From: Gonocerus acuteangulatus
Lineage: Eukaryota > Arthropoda > Insecta > Hemiptera > Coreidae
NCBI GenBank assembly: GCA_946811695.1
Contig: OX328123.1
Coordinates: 43,365,335 to 43,429,334 of the forward strand
Direction of reading: 5' to 3'
DNA length: 64,000 nt
In this document: piece by piece, positions 10,863-24,027 of the stretch
Position numbering within the stretch: the stretch's first letter is position 1
Layout: every line of letters starts with the position of its first letter
The notes under the pieces: model-generated
The model's input: only the letters and a program-made list of their open reading frames with translations
What the model was told of the DNA's origin: nothing
The model's database searches: none
Position numbers and translations under genes: made by a program

Positions 10863-11502
10863 AAACAAACCAAAATTCGTCCAACAAAAAAATAATTACT
10901 ACGAAATTCTAATCATAAGGTGAGTTCTATTGCTTTAAATTTATTACTTTAATGCCTTTATAAAGTAATTGAATTTGATTTTTAGGTGGAGCAAAAAGTT
11001 TAGGAAATGTTTATTAAGTTTTGATCATAAACTTTTCTGAAAACTTCAAAAAGAAAAGTGTGTTTTGCTCCATTCCTATTAACATTTTAGGCATTCAAAG
11101 GTACTTTGTGGAAAGAAAATGTAATCCTCTACAACGTTTATAGCAACTACTTTTTTCATTATGGTCATACTTTCTACGTTATTGGCAGAAAAGTGACAAA
11201 AAACAAGGGTTTTATCGGTTTTGGGCAATTTGTCACTCATTAGTGCGCTTTAGCGAAAAAATGACTGATATAAAATCGACATAAAATTCAATTCTCTACA
11301 ATAATCCGCCATAAAAATAACCCCTTTTTATTAGATATTCCAGAGTTAGGGTCCCTGGAGAAGAACTGGAGAAAGTTGAGGGGTCGTGCATTAGGTCCAA
11401 TGAAAGTACATTCGGCCACGTCAAGACCCACCATGTTTCGTTTTTAAATTTTAAAAATTGTGGAAAAAAGGGGGGTGTCAATCGAGTTTTGAACACCCAG
11501 TA

Positions 11503-12310
11503 TATATAGCCCCGCTGCCGGGAGAGCTTTATGTTTACGCCATAGATGTAATTTTTTTATCTATTAGACTCAACAATATTCTATAAATGCCTGAGGATCA
11601 CTTGTTTTAACCTCTTTCCTTAGGTATATTATTATTAATGATTTGGTATCTATATGGGAAGATGGTCTTTTCGAAAGTAATGTTACAGAGCCGATCTGAA
11701 TTCCAGGAAGACTATTTAGAAACCCTTGAGTGTGTTTGCGTATTTGTGACCAATTAAGAATATTTACTTTTCTTGGACGGATATGGCTTAGGTCTTTAAA
11801 AATAATATTACTTATTTTTCTTTTTTTTTATTATTTTGTTTTATAATTGCCCTACATGTTTCATGGCCTCCTTACTACCTGTTATGGGGCCATTAACATC
11901 CTGGTCCGCTCGCCATCCATATGAAGGCTTAAGTGGGTGGCGAGCGGACCACACGTCCAGAGTTTTAATGGTAGTTATGCAATAAAGTAGTTCAAAAAAA
12001 GAAAAAAAGTATGTACTATTTGCATTTATATGTATGTACACATTTGATTTTACATTGTCCTTTCGGATATAATCTTATACGTCTCAAAACCGGTTGAAAA
12101 ATCGTAGTAAATGTGAAGTATTTGTTAGAAAGCTTATTAAATTCCCTACAAATGCGGCTCTTATGCGATTTTTGATAGTGTGATATCATGTGGAGAAAAA
12201 CGTTCCCTGATCTTGCTTCACTTTTAAATTTCATTTTACATGTATTTACATTTTTCACGGAATATTAAAACTAAACATTGGCTATTTATTTTCTATATTT
12301 TCCAAGTGAC
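11503..12310. other. Non-coding stretch
   Basis: No gene is recognised. It contains a short imperfect inverted repeat near 11905-11955 (GTCCGCTCGCCATCC with its partner GGCGAGCGGACC) around CATATGAAGGC, which could be a small hairpin element. Confidence 0.45.
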
Positions 12311-12364
12311 ACTAGGGATTAGAATGGAAACGCGGTATGATGACGCAGTTCCTGCGAGTCGGAT
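12311..12364 (-). mobile_element. HINE-2 5' end fragment
   Basis: The minus strand reads TCCGACTCGCAGGAACTGCG, then an ACCGCGTTTCC-type subterminal repeat and ATTCTAATCCCTAGT. This is the same end as the copy at 24359. Only the terminal 55 bp is clear. Confidence 0.6.
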
Positions 12365-12778
12365 TTTTTTTTTTTTATGTCATATAAAGGAGAACATTTT
12401 TAGTTTTGATCTTAATAATCAATATCGCTCTAGCCGAAAAGATAAGGGTAGTATCAAATCGTGAAGTTCTGAATAAGTTAATCTATAAAATTATTAAAAC
12501 CGTTTGAAGAAAATTATCTTGTGCTGAAAATTTATAGGAGAGGCAAATAGAGAAAGTCATTAAACTGGTTGAGTAATGTTCCGAGAATTAAGCTGCGTAT
12601 CGACTCGGTGGAGTCTCAGGGGGAGATAGCATCTCTAACTTATTTCCTCAATTTGGGAATCTGTCACCACAATATTATATCTATTGGTCTTACAGCCGAG
12701 CGTCTTATCAAATACTCACTGATTAACTTACAGATTGTCGCTTTAGAGTATTGAAATTTGTGAAAGACATTTTGAATG

Positions 12779-12862
12779 GAATGAGCTCTTGAGGTTGCAC
12801 TCATGAAAGTATTTCTTCTAATCTTCTTCAATCCTACCTATAGATACCGAAAATGGCATCTG

Positions 12863-12920
<58 letters not shown>
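12779..12920 (-). mobile_element. HINE-1 3' part with (TA)n microsatellite
   Basis: CTTGAGGTTGCACTCATGAA followed by CCTACCTATAGATACCGAAA matches, in reverse, the 3' region of the copy at 48771-50045, including the adjoining TA tract (about 12867-12920). The terminal hairpin itself is degraded. Confidence 0.6.
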
Positions 12921-12926
<6 letters not shown>

Positions 12927-12955
12927 CACGATATATACACATTTTACAATCATAT

Positions 12956-13078
12956 TTATAAGACGGTCCTACGCCCAGTAGTCACATATGGAAGCGAGGC
13001 ATGAGTACTAACCGAAGAAAGTACATATAAGAATACAACAAGTCTGGGAGCGGAAGGATATGTGGCCTGGTGAAGTGT
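12956..13078 (+). pseudogene. LINE reverse transcriptase remnant (RTE-like)
   Basis: One plus-strand frame reads TVLRPVVTYGSEA, stop, VLTEE..., which is the conserved post-catalytic stretch (LIRPVxTYGSEAWxLT) of RTE-type and related LINE reverse transcriptases. A TGA replaces the expected Trp, and the frame ends within 40 codons. It is an isolated old fragment between microsatellites. Confidence 0.5.
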
Positions 13079-13488
13079 GGTGATATTTAATAAATTAAAT
13101 AAGATCATTTAGTTCATAAAACATATTCTATTTTGGATGTAATAGCGTTTAAGTTGGCTAAAACTCTTCCAATATCTAAATTGTTAGTATTCCATGCACC
13201 GGAAATGGTCTCAGCCCCCCCCCCCCCCGAAATTTTCCCAGCCCCCTCCGAAATTATTTTCTATATACGCCCATGTGACAAGTCGGTGAATTCTTATAGC
13301 ATTTCCAAGAATATAAATGGTCGAATCCCGCAAAAAAATTACTTACTTTGTAGCTTTTTCCGATCAGCTTCTTACATTCTCGCCCTGTATATTATTCCGA
13401 GTCGAAGTGAATTTTATAAAACAATAGCCTCTGATCTCGCTGCATTACTAAAATAAGTAGAAAAAAACAAAATAAAGAGTTTACTTAC
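13079..13488. other. Spacer with C-tract
   Basis: No gene is seen. It contains a run of C at about 13217-13228 followed by a second CCCCCTCC run, in AT-rich context. It would be intronic if the adjacent minus-strand exon is real. Confidence 0.4.
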
Positions 13489-13719
13489 TAGATCAATGGT
13501 GACAATGAGATCATGCTGTTGGTGACGTTTCTTCTTGTTGTCCTTCTTAACTGGTGGTGCAGGAGTTTTCGGAGTAGAGGGCTGGGTGTTGGCCTTGGGA
13601 GCTGGTGTCTTCACTGCACCTTTCTGTGCAGTCGGCGGTTTCTTCACGGGGGTAGTCGCACCTTTAGGCACCCCTTTCTGGTTCACGTGACCGCTCCCAT
13701 CAGCTGGCTTGTTACGCGC
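13489..13719 (-). CDS. Probable internal host-gene exon, 77 codons, Pro/Lys-rich, unidentified
   Basis: Minus strand: acceptor TTTTTCAG at 13720-13727 and donor TA followed by GTAAGTAA (intron begins at 13488). The exon is 231 bp, phase 0 at both ends, and clearly more GC-rich than its surroundings. The peptide starts ARNKPADGSGHVNQKG, continues as a Pro/Lys/Thr-rich low-complexity linker with repeated TPAP and PVKK motifs, then has a basic patch KKDNKKKRHQQH and ends DLIVTIDL. This looks like a disordered linker leading into a basic, possibly nuclear-targeting segment. The gene is not recognised. The exon at 4414-4530, in the same strand and phase, could be the next one downstream, which would make the intron about 9 kb and full of transposons. 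Confidence 0.6.
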
Positions 13720-13793
13720 CTGAAAAATGTAATCAAATGTTGTAAAAGCAAATATTTTTAAAAATGACAATTTTTTGTGTTTATTTACACATA

Positions 13794-16309
<2,516 letters not shown>

Positions 16310-16556
16310 GGAACAATAATCTTCGCATTTTCGTGTTCGGTAGAACTAACTTTATTTCGTCCTTATACGTTTTTGGCACCTCTTCAGGGGAACAAGTTAC
16401 AAATGTAAAACTTACAGCCCCCTGTGTTTGAAGCTTGTTACCCCGAAGAAGCACCAAAAAGGCGCGAAACATGTAAAGACGAAATAAAGATAGTGTGTTA
16501 GTGAGGTTTTTTATTTTTTGACCCTCCGCCTAGCACGAAAATTTGAAGATCACCTG
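16310..16556. mobile_element. Small inverted-repeat element with Penelope-like terminal motifs
   Basis: Two arms of about 95 bp in opposite orientation around a loop of about 35 bp. ATCTTCGCATTTTCGTGTTC and GGCACCTCTTCAGGGGAACA on the left mirror the stretch from 16432 (TGTTACCCCGAAGAAGCACC) to the AAAATTTGAAGATCACC end. The CGAAGAAG...GCGCGAAACATG arrangement resembles the terminal repeats of Penelope-like elements, where inverted terminal copies are known. No ORF is present. Confidence 0.45.
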
Positions 16557-17039
16557 AATAATAATCATAAGAATAATGTTTACATGTATATCGCGTAAAT
16601 TCGATATTAAAGCAGAGATAATAATTTCCTATTTATGTGACCGATTTCATGATTGTACAACTTCAGTACGGCGTAATTTTATGAAGTTCTTTGCTTAGTT
16701 TAAGTATTATTATATATATATATATAATATTTATTATTATATGATGATAAGATATACAGTGATTAATATTAAATTAATAGAAACAGAGTTTGTGTTTTCA
16801 ATACCGTGCAACGTAAAAGATATGATCAGCCGATAATCCTAGGTTTTAAAACTTGCCATGTTTGTTCCGTTGGCATATTTTATTAAGGAAAAATAACTGT
16901 TGCCTCTATGTAAACTGATTCAATTAGAGCCATTTTTGTTTTGTAATGCATGGTGATGTTACGGTCCTCTCGATATTTTGATGAACGAATGAAGGGTATT
17001 CAATTTGTTCTATTTCAGAAAGACAAAAGCAAACTTTTA

Positions 17040-17480
17040 ATGACACCAAAACTACTGAAAGCAACACCACTGGTAGCACTACTACCAGGGAGCACTGCTA
17101 CCAGCCACATTCATAGATATGCTTAGGACATTCCATACTATTTCTAATAGCACTTTAGCTGTTGTTACTAGTAGCAATCATTACTAATGATACGTTTAAT
17201 GATATACCATTACTAAAGTTTCGACTACCAAAAATACCAACACTAATGGTGACTATTTCAAATTTTTTAAAGAACAACTAATGCGGCGCTAAGACCCATG
17301 GCAGCGGATTCACCGTAAAAAAAACAAAACGTCACAAAGAAAACTCTATTAATGATACCACTACTACAGGTGCTAATACTAATTAAAACACTATTATTGT
17401 TACCAGTTTTACTGAGTTTAGCACAACTCATTACAATAATACTAGTACCACTACAAATATATGACTACAGCTAATACCAC
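17040..17480. repeat. Degenerate ACT/ACC/AAT triplet region with SINE-C remnant
   Basis: About 440 bp rich in ACTACN, ACCACT and related triplets (for example ACCACTACTACAGG), without an open frame. At 17281-17326 it contains a SINE-C 3' remnant: GGCGCTAAGACCCATGG, then CACCGTAAAAAAAAC. Confidence 0.5.
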
Positions 17481-18885
17481 GTACACTCTAGACATTTATA
17501 CAATAAATACAGATTATAGTTTTTGACTGATAAAGTGTCAATTCATGGCAAATCGCCCAATTAAGTTAATGAAGAGTAAACTCTAAAAATACGGGGATAT
17601 CAGTGGGAATGTGAATGTTTCTTGCTCGTTAGAAAACTAAACCAATATCTCTGACTGTAGTAAGAATGAAATAAATTGTTTTAAACCTATTAAAAATTGT
17701 AAAATTATGAAAATCATGAAACTAACCTAAAAAGTGGTTGTTAAAGTCGACGAAGAATTTAAAAATTTCAATTCTATTAATCCTTCCCTGGTTAACAAAT
17801 GGATATTTTGGATCACTAAACGTAACCTGCCGTAACTCAGGCTGTCGGACTGAAGAAACGAGAACAAACGAGGCCATTTCGAGTAAATGTAATTAGAAAT
17901 GAGATGTTTTTTAATAAAAAAAAAAAACAAACGATACCGCGCTAAAGAGACATATTGACACGATAATCGCGCCCTCTTTTCTGTCGGACAAAATATTTTT
18001 CATTTGATTTCATAGACAATCTTTTAAATAAAATAAAGAATTTGAGATTTGTAATAAAAAAAAAGGGACCGTATTAGATCGAGAGGGTGAAGTCCTGAGT
18101 GTGTAGCGAAGCGCCTATCGCACACTTAGGAAGGTTAAAGTGTGGTAGACTTGTCAAAATGAAGTCGCTAAGACCATTGTTACTACTTTTGTAATGGACA
18201 TAACAAAAAAAAAATGACGCTATAATGGCAACTATTATTCAAAAGACATAAAAGTCACAAAAACGTGGTTTACTTTTCCTTGAATATCCAAATGATAAAT
18301 TAGCTTTAGAACTCTTGAAGGAAAAGGAATTCAATGGGAACTCAATTTCAATGGAACCTCGTAAAATATTAAATTATAGAAAAGGTGTGTTTTACTGATG
18401 CGAATTAAAAAATATTCACAAAGAAGAACTTTTAAGTACTCTGAGTGATCAAAAAGTAAAACAAAATTAAGCAGAATTAGAAAATATTTCAATTCAAGCC
18501 TATTTCTAGGGACATTTTCAGCTCCAGGCTTACCAAAACGCATATATGTGGGAAACGTTTCAGTGTCAGTCAGGGAATATACTCCATGAAAGACTCTGTA
18601 GCAGACTAATGTGCTGTTTGTGTGGAGAGTTTGTAAAAACAAGGAAAACGTGTTCTTTACATGCTGAAGAGGTAGATGTTAAGAAGCTCCTACTTACTGT
18701 CCACTAATTGTCCAAAACAAGATTAGCTATCAGGAAGCAAAATATATTCACAAACCTAAGACAAGAATAAATTTGTTTCTAAAGCTTCTACTGAAGTAGA
18801 ATTCCTAGAAGTATCTTCTTAACTTCTATTATTATTATTATATTTATTTATCGCACCGCATCTTTGGCGAAGTGCATTTTTTCTA
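17481..18885. other. Non-coding stretch
   Basis: AT-rich sequence with no convincing coding signal, element end or RNA gene. Confidence 0.4.
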
Positions 18886-18911
18886 TATGTACTCGCTTCG
18901 GCGGTACATAT
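18886..18911. repeat. Hairpin with TTCG tetraloop
   Basis: ATATGTAC and GTACATAT pair around CGC-TTCG-GCG with one bulged base: an 11-bp stem closed by a UUCG-type loop. CTAG follows about 12 bases downstream (18924). This spacing is like the 3' end of a canonical Helitron, but no 5' end was found. Confidence 0.4.
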
Positions 18912-18984
18912 ACTCTTAACTACTAGAATTATTTCAAACAATAAATAGTGAAAAGATAGTTGACCGTTGGTATTGAGAAGGTTT

Positions 18985-19095
18985 AGATGATCGGGGTTCG
19001 GTCATTTGTTAAATAAAACTACATTATAACTAAAATGAGAAACATTTATTTACCAAAGTTTCAGCATGAATTACAAACCATCTTCAGGGCTAAGG
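18985..19095 (-). mobile_element. Penelope-like terminal fragment
   Basis: GGGGTTCGGTCA followed by an A/T-rich stretch and AGTTTCAGCATGAA...CATCTTCAGGGCT parallels, in order, the right end of the element at 24440-24723 read in reverse. It is diverged and has no ORF. Confidence 0.45.
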
Positions 19096-20073
19096 AGGCG
19101 AGAGAGAATAGCTTCGCACCGTGGAGGAGACATTTCAAAACGAGTTAATATTTTTATTTGAAACTACGGCAGTTTATTTTAAGAAGATAAGGCACGCACA
19201 CAAATTATCCAAAAAAAAAAAATATATATAAAAACATAAACCAGAATTGATATTAAGAAAATAATAAACTTAAAACCATACTTTAAAGGAATGTCATGTT
19301 CTTTGGATTTGCTTTTATATCGGAAAGTTCTCTTTTCTCTCAAATAACAAAATGTCTATTTCCATCTGGAAGGCCAGATAATTCAACGCCAGACGGGATA
19401 ATAATGGCGACAAATGAGCAAGTCAGACTTGTCACTTCAAACAGTTAATGACCGTCAATTTAGGTTTTTTCTATTGACTGGCCAAATCAGCGACTAATTT
19501 ATGATTCTTGTAAAATATATATAATGCGGTCCCATTATGAAAAATTTCAATTTTTTTTAAGGTTGAAGAGGCATAAATTATACTACTAGGCGACTGTAAT
19601 GCAAATTGATCGAGTTGGAGCGGGGTAAATGATTATACATAGCCCTTCCACCTCTAATTGCTAACCCTATATCATGCTTCGTTAGGCTTTCCAATTGCTT
19701 TTTACCGGCAACTTGTTAACCCAACACCGCGTTGTTGTTAGCTTTGTTGTTAGCCCATTTCTAAAAGTCCTTATTCCCCGTGGAAAAAGGTCGTTTTTTT
19801 CTAATGTAAAATAAAGTGAGGCAATAATGTAAATCTTAGATTCTAACTACTCATTGGAATACAAAAAGTGTCTCAATGAGTTTATTTTGTAAACGTCTAA
19901 TGATGTAGAATGTAGGCCAGCTAAAAAAAGAACACACGCTTGCCATTTAACATTTGTAAATGTGTATCAATTTTCATATTGACGGGATAACCATTGACGA
20001 AACCGTAACCATACCAAACGCTATTTCAAATTCCTTAAAACAGTATACTGATACAAGTAATGAAAGAAAAATA

Positions 20074-20112
20074 CTTCACGCAGGAGCTGCATAACTAAGC
20101 ACATTTCTTAGG
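20074..20112 (+). mobile_element. HINE-1 5' end fragment
   Basis: CTTCACGCAGGAGCTGCATA followed by ACTAAGCACATTTCTTAG matches the 5' terminus and subterminal repeat of HINE-1. The element is cut off within 40 bp. Confidence 0.6.
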
Positions 20113-20142
20113 AAGGTCCACCACGTAAGCCGTATTTCTTTA

Positions 20143-20349
20143 CCCTTAATTACTGGCGTCGCGTCATATTGACCCGGATTTATTTGTTTATTCGACCTTT
20201 GCCATTTGAAATTTTTGTATTTCTATAAATATTATTGTTTATTATTATTTATTAAAATTACTTTACCCAAAAAAATCAATTTAAAGTTTGTGTCACTGGG
20301 GACCCGACACCATTAGTTATGGAAGAAAAAGCAAGCCAGTAATTAAGGG
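20143..20349. mobile_element. piggyBac-type miniature element (207 bp)
   Basis: Perfect 15-bp terminal inverted repeats, CCCTTAATTACTGGC at 20143 and GCCAGTAATTAAGGG at 20335-20349. An inner TCATATTGACCCGG is partly mirrored by GGGGACCCGA. The right flank is TTAA and the left is TTTA, consistent with a TTAA target that has lost one base match. CCC(T) ends and TTAA targets are the hallmark of piggyBac elements. No ORF is present. Confidence 0.65.
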
Positions 20350-20660
20350 TTAAGTATTGCTTAATATCGCCTATACAAATTCAAAATAAACGTAAAGAAT
20401 TTTCTATTATTAATATTCTAATTCAATTTCATTATAAGCTATTACTATACCAAGTTAATAATGTTAGCGTTGTATTAAGACTTACATTAAAATACTCCTG
20501 TGTATTTTTAAGTAAATTTACAGATTTAAAGTCTGAATCCCTCGTCTGATCTTATCTTATTAAAATCTAATTAGGCAAATAACTTAAAGTTATGAAGTAA
20601 ATATGAACTGTTAAATGAATAGATAGGGAAGATAAATAGCTGGATTAAGTAGGCTGTTAG
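20350..20660. other. Non-coding stretch
   Basis: AT-rich; nothing is recognised. Confidence 0.4.
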
Positions 20661-20978
20661 TTACTTACATCCACTCATCGTAGGTAGATGATGTCCCTCA
20701 AGTACCCTTCCGAGATGCTGAGTACCGGTCCATTCATGAAGTGCTGAATTGAAGATGTGAATGAAAGCTCTCCCAGTGGAGAGGGGGCCTAAATAAGGAA
20801 TGAATCTAGTCCACGTGACTATCCAACCTAACTTTTCTTGGTAGTCCAACATTCGCAAATCAACTAAACTGTTATTTCTACTCAACCCCCTGTCAATTAT
20901 CTTCTTCAATATCTTATATGATTTTATCGATTTATAAAAACGCCCAGAAAATAGTTGGGATTCAGCTAAGAAAAGCAA
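20661..20978 (-). CDS. Unidentified ORF, possible exon or Penelope-like 5' region
   Basis: An open frame of about 105 codons on the minus strand with a GC-richer 3' half (ORF residues about 60-105). The last stretch ends in a donor-like GGAT then GTAAGTAAC near 20665-20670, and a pyrimidine-rich acceptor-like TTGCTTTTCTTAG lies near 20970. It could be a spliced exon. Immediately upstream on the same strand is a Penelope-like end motif (20985-21045), so it may instead belong to such an element. A second frame of the 3' half is also open, which weakens the reading. The product is not recognised. Confidence 0.25.
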   Translation of the reverse strand: MLFLAESQLFSGRFYKSIKSYKILKKIIDRGLSRNNSLVDLRMLDYQEKLGWIVTWTRFIPYLGPLSTGRAFIHIFNSALHEWTGTQHLGRVLEGHHLPTMSGCK

Positions 20979-20984
20979 TCAGAT

Positions 20985-21045
20985 TTTTGTAAAAATTTAT
21001 ATTTAGAACGTTTCGGCATGTTTCTTTACTGTCTTCTTCAGCTAA
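20985..21045 (-). mobile_element. Penelope-like terminal motif
   Basis: The minus strand reads GCTGAAGAAGACAGTAAAG, then ACATGCCGAAACGTTC and an A/T-rich tail. This is the GAAGAAG...GCCGAAACG layout shared with 16310-16556 and 24640-24680. Confidence 0.4.
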
Positions 21046-21073
21046 AAAGAAAAGAAAATACACAGTATTACTA

Positions 21074-21255
21074 ATTATTTATTTAAATTTTAACATTATA
21101 ATTTACTAAGTATTTTGGGACGGGTTATCTATAGGTCACCACCCTTTTCTAGACAAGATAGGCCTGATGCCTTTTATTTTTTCCAATGAAAGATGGGGCA
21201 AAGCCACTACCCCAAGTGGGAATCAAACCCACGACCACAACATATTGCTTTTAAT
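21074..21255 (-). mobile_element. tRNA-derived SINE-A copy
   Basis: Minus strand: a B box in GTCGTGGGTTTGATTCCCAC, a middle part, then GGTGACCTATAGATAACCCG and an AT tail ending GTTAAAATTTAAATAA. It shares the same layout and 3' tail with copies at 22286 and 62553. The A box is degraded. Confidence 0.7.
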
Positions 21256-22285
21256 TACTAATGCTAATATTGCTTCAAATTACTAATTAAAAGCAATTTT
21301 TGTGTGTCTAATAAGTAACAAAACATTTTAAAAAGCTTGAAACGCCTTACCCCCCCCCCCCCAAAAAAAAAACAACAACAAAAAAAAACTTTAAAGCATA
21401 TTTATTTTTTTCTGCAATTTTTAGTTTAATTATTGTAATCAAATTGAATATATTTCCCAAGTGGACACGTTTATTTTATTATTCACTAAAGGTCTCATTC
21501 TCCAAAACTCAATGCTCCAGTCTCTCGAGTGAAACTCCAGAAAATAATTTAGCTACCGTGTTGACGAGTTCCCACATGATTATCATTGCTTCTGAGTGAT
21601 TTAAGCCTCCTCCAGCAATCATTCGTGAGTAATTAGTTACGAAAAGAGTATCTCACTGCACAATAGGTCGCAAAAACGGTCTTTTCGCCCTCTAGCATCT
21701 ACAATTATGACTAGCAAAATATCCAATTTGTCAAACCGCAGAATCCGCCATCTGACACTCTCTTTTTTTATCAAAATTAAAGAATAGAAGGTTTCAGAAT
21801 ACATCTTTGCAAGACTTATTTGTCGTGAAAAATTTAATGTAATGTGAAGTTTTGTGAAGTAGAATTATTAATTTTAGGCACGAGAGGACATGGGCTCTTC
21901 ATATTTTAGTAAGTAGCCAAAAAGCGGTTAAGGAATCGTGGAAGTTGCTATTGTAAATTTTCAAGTTTACAGATTGATTTTTATTTTTTTTTTAACGTCC
22001 TAAAATATCAGATTAACACGTACGTTTCGATAAGAGTCTCAGGGGCTGAAAATGGCTCTTGAATTATTCCCGCCTTTTCTGTACAAAATCTTTACCTTTA
22101 CGGCTTCTGTAACCAGTGATGGTGGAGTTTACGTTTACTTTTCTTCTGCATTTCTGTTGATTTTTCCATTTGATGCATCATCAAACAAACATCATCAACG
22201 CCAGTGACAGAATCTGCAAAAACAGTGGTAAGAAATTGTATACATTTTTTTTAGTCCAGAGCCTTAACTGAATTTATAATTAATT

Positions 22286-22500
22286 TATGGGGGCAGGATA
22301 GCCGTAATTGCCAGATCGTAAACAAACCGTGCCTGGAGTCTTGGGTTCGACTCTCACTAAGCATGGTGGCTTTCTTTTCTAAAAAAACAATGCATCCCTA
22401 TCCTGGATAGATAAGGGCGGTAACCTGTAGATAACTCACACTGAGTCCGCACGAATCGGAATTATCCATAAGTGGATGTTAAAATAAAAATTAATAACAA
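22286..22500 (+). mobile_element. tRNA-derived SINE-A copy
   Basis: A-box-like GGATAGCCGTAATTGCCAGA and the B box TGGGTTCGACTCTC, then a 3' domain with GCGGTAACCTGTAGATAACT, and a tail of ATAAGTGGATGTTAAAATAA. AATTAAT-like sequence flanks both sides. The family is shared with 21074-21255 and 62553-62735. Confidence 0.7.
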
Positions 22501-24027
22501 ATTGGAAGTCCTTTTATGCATGTAATAGAGGCGAGATATTTTTACGGATTGACGGAAAGAATGGGAAGAGATAGAAACGTCAATCATTAATGGCCCCTTG
22601 TATTCTTATTTTAAATGGAAGCTACTTTTCAAAGGGGACTAGATGCTAAGGTCTTATAATAAATAAGTAATCAATCTAGAGGAATCCAGCTGGTAAGAGT
22701 GCGAGAAACGTCGGACTCTGGGATGTTGGAGTGAATCGATACCGGGAGCCAGAGCTACCGAACTCTACCTTCGTTTGGGCTCTGGGCCTTCTCTCTCCCT
22801 TACAACTCCCAGGAATTTAGGATATTTATAAATTTCGAGAGCTCTCAAACATGTCCATAAGTTAGGCGCTACTTTAAGTATTATTTTGTTACCGAATAGC
22901 AATCTTTTGTTGGTTTCCATAATTTTCCTATTTATAAAAACATCATTTAAAAGTGATATCGTGAAAGAAACGAATTCATCAATGTCGATTTAGTTGTAAA
23001 TAATATCTAGTTTTAAAAATTGTTTCGTAATAAATGTTTTTATTATTTTCTCAGGGAGAAATTGAAAATTGAGTTGTGACTCTGAAAACGTCTTCCTATG
23101 TATAAAACAGTTTGGACATTTTGGGCGGTGTTTTATACACATTGTGAAAAAAATTGCACATTTTAATTAGTGTGACAGTAAGTTATGACGATATAAAATT
23201 TACGTACGCAAGATTTAAGAATTAAGAATTGATACAAAATAAAACGTATAAAATAGGAGAAAAAATAATTGGCAAAATAAACAATAATTTCTGAGAAAGG
23301 ATAAAGTGTAGACAATTTAAAAAAATAGTAAGTATAATATTTCAGCCTGAGAACAATAACAAAAATATAATAACTGAAGAAGGATGTTGCTTTGACAAGG
23401 GGGTAAGTATGCTGGATTGTCACCCTGGAGATTCTGAAAAAAATCCACTTAAACAAAGCCGAACAGTTATATGGAAAAAGAATTCCTTCTTCACAATGGA
23501 TATTTAGAATGGGTAATAACTTGTGGACACCATGACACTGTTTGGCTTGAAAGTCGGTCTCATTTGAGCCCTAACTTAGGAAGACCTTCCAGAGACAGAG
23601 CAATCAATATTTTTATTGTAATGTAAAATCTAATAGAAACAATATTTTAGCTTTGGTTAATATTGTATAATCCCAACATTAAAGGCAGATCAAAATAATC
23701 CCCCTATTGACCAAAAAGAAAGCAAATAATTGTGTACTTAGAAGAGCACATGCTAAAAGCAGGAGATATGTCGCAAAAAGGTCTACTCGCAAGAAGTGCA
23801 TCATGTTTGTGCGTTTCTGTTCGTATCCTTTGTATCATTTGGAAAGCATAGAATAGAAAAAGACATTGGTTCTTCCTAATCTTTCTGGAAAAATGTGAAA
23901 CATATAAAAATGTAAAACAAAGGCAGATCTTAGGCGCCTCAACAGAAATCTGTCGCGATAATTACTCTATTTAAGCACCGCTCTCTCAAAAGAACCATGT
24001 TTATAAGAAATTAACTAAGCTTTCAAA
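22501..24027. other. Non-coding stretch
   Basis: No gene is recognised. GC-richer sequence at 22680-22800 (around GGTAAGAGTGCGAGAAACG) may be another old repeat. Very AT-rich at 23160-23460. Confidence 0.4.

Larger units (their letters stand above)
9352..11502. mobile_element. 2.1-kb fold-back palindrome
   Basis: The left arm (about 9352-10415) is the reverse complement of the right arm (about 10515-11502), with a loop of about 100 bp at 10416-10514. Matching landmarks are GTGGTCGAATGTACTTTCAT (9360) with its complement near 11410, TCACTCATTAGTGCGC near 11235, and the arm tips GATTAGACTTGG and CCAAGTCTAATC beside the loop. The right outer end, GAACACCCAG then TA, equals the end of the family at 61635 (CAGGGTGTTC). 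The left outer 80-90 bp is missing, replaced by the mariner-type element. The left arm also has an extra 20 bp or so at 9760-9779. Confidence 0.8.

Noticed and set aside
13513..13761. Plus-strand ORF opposite the exon candidate
   Set aside because: The minus strand has matching acceptor and donor sites and a sensible low-complexity protein; the plus frame is a shadow.
23163..23456. Hydrophobic 97-codon minus-strand ORF
   Set aside because: Composition follows the extreme A/T content; no signal peptide logic, splice site or conserved motif.
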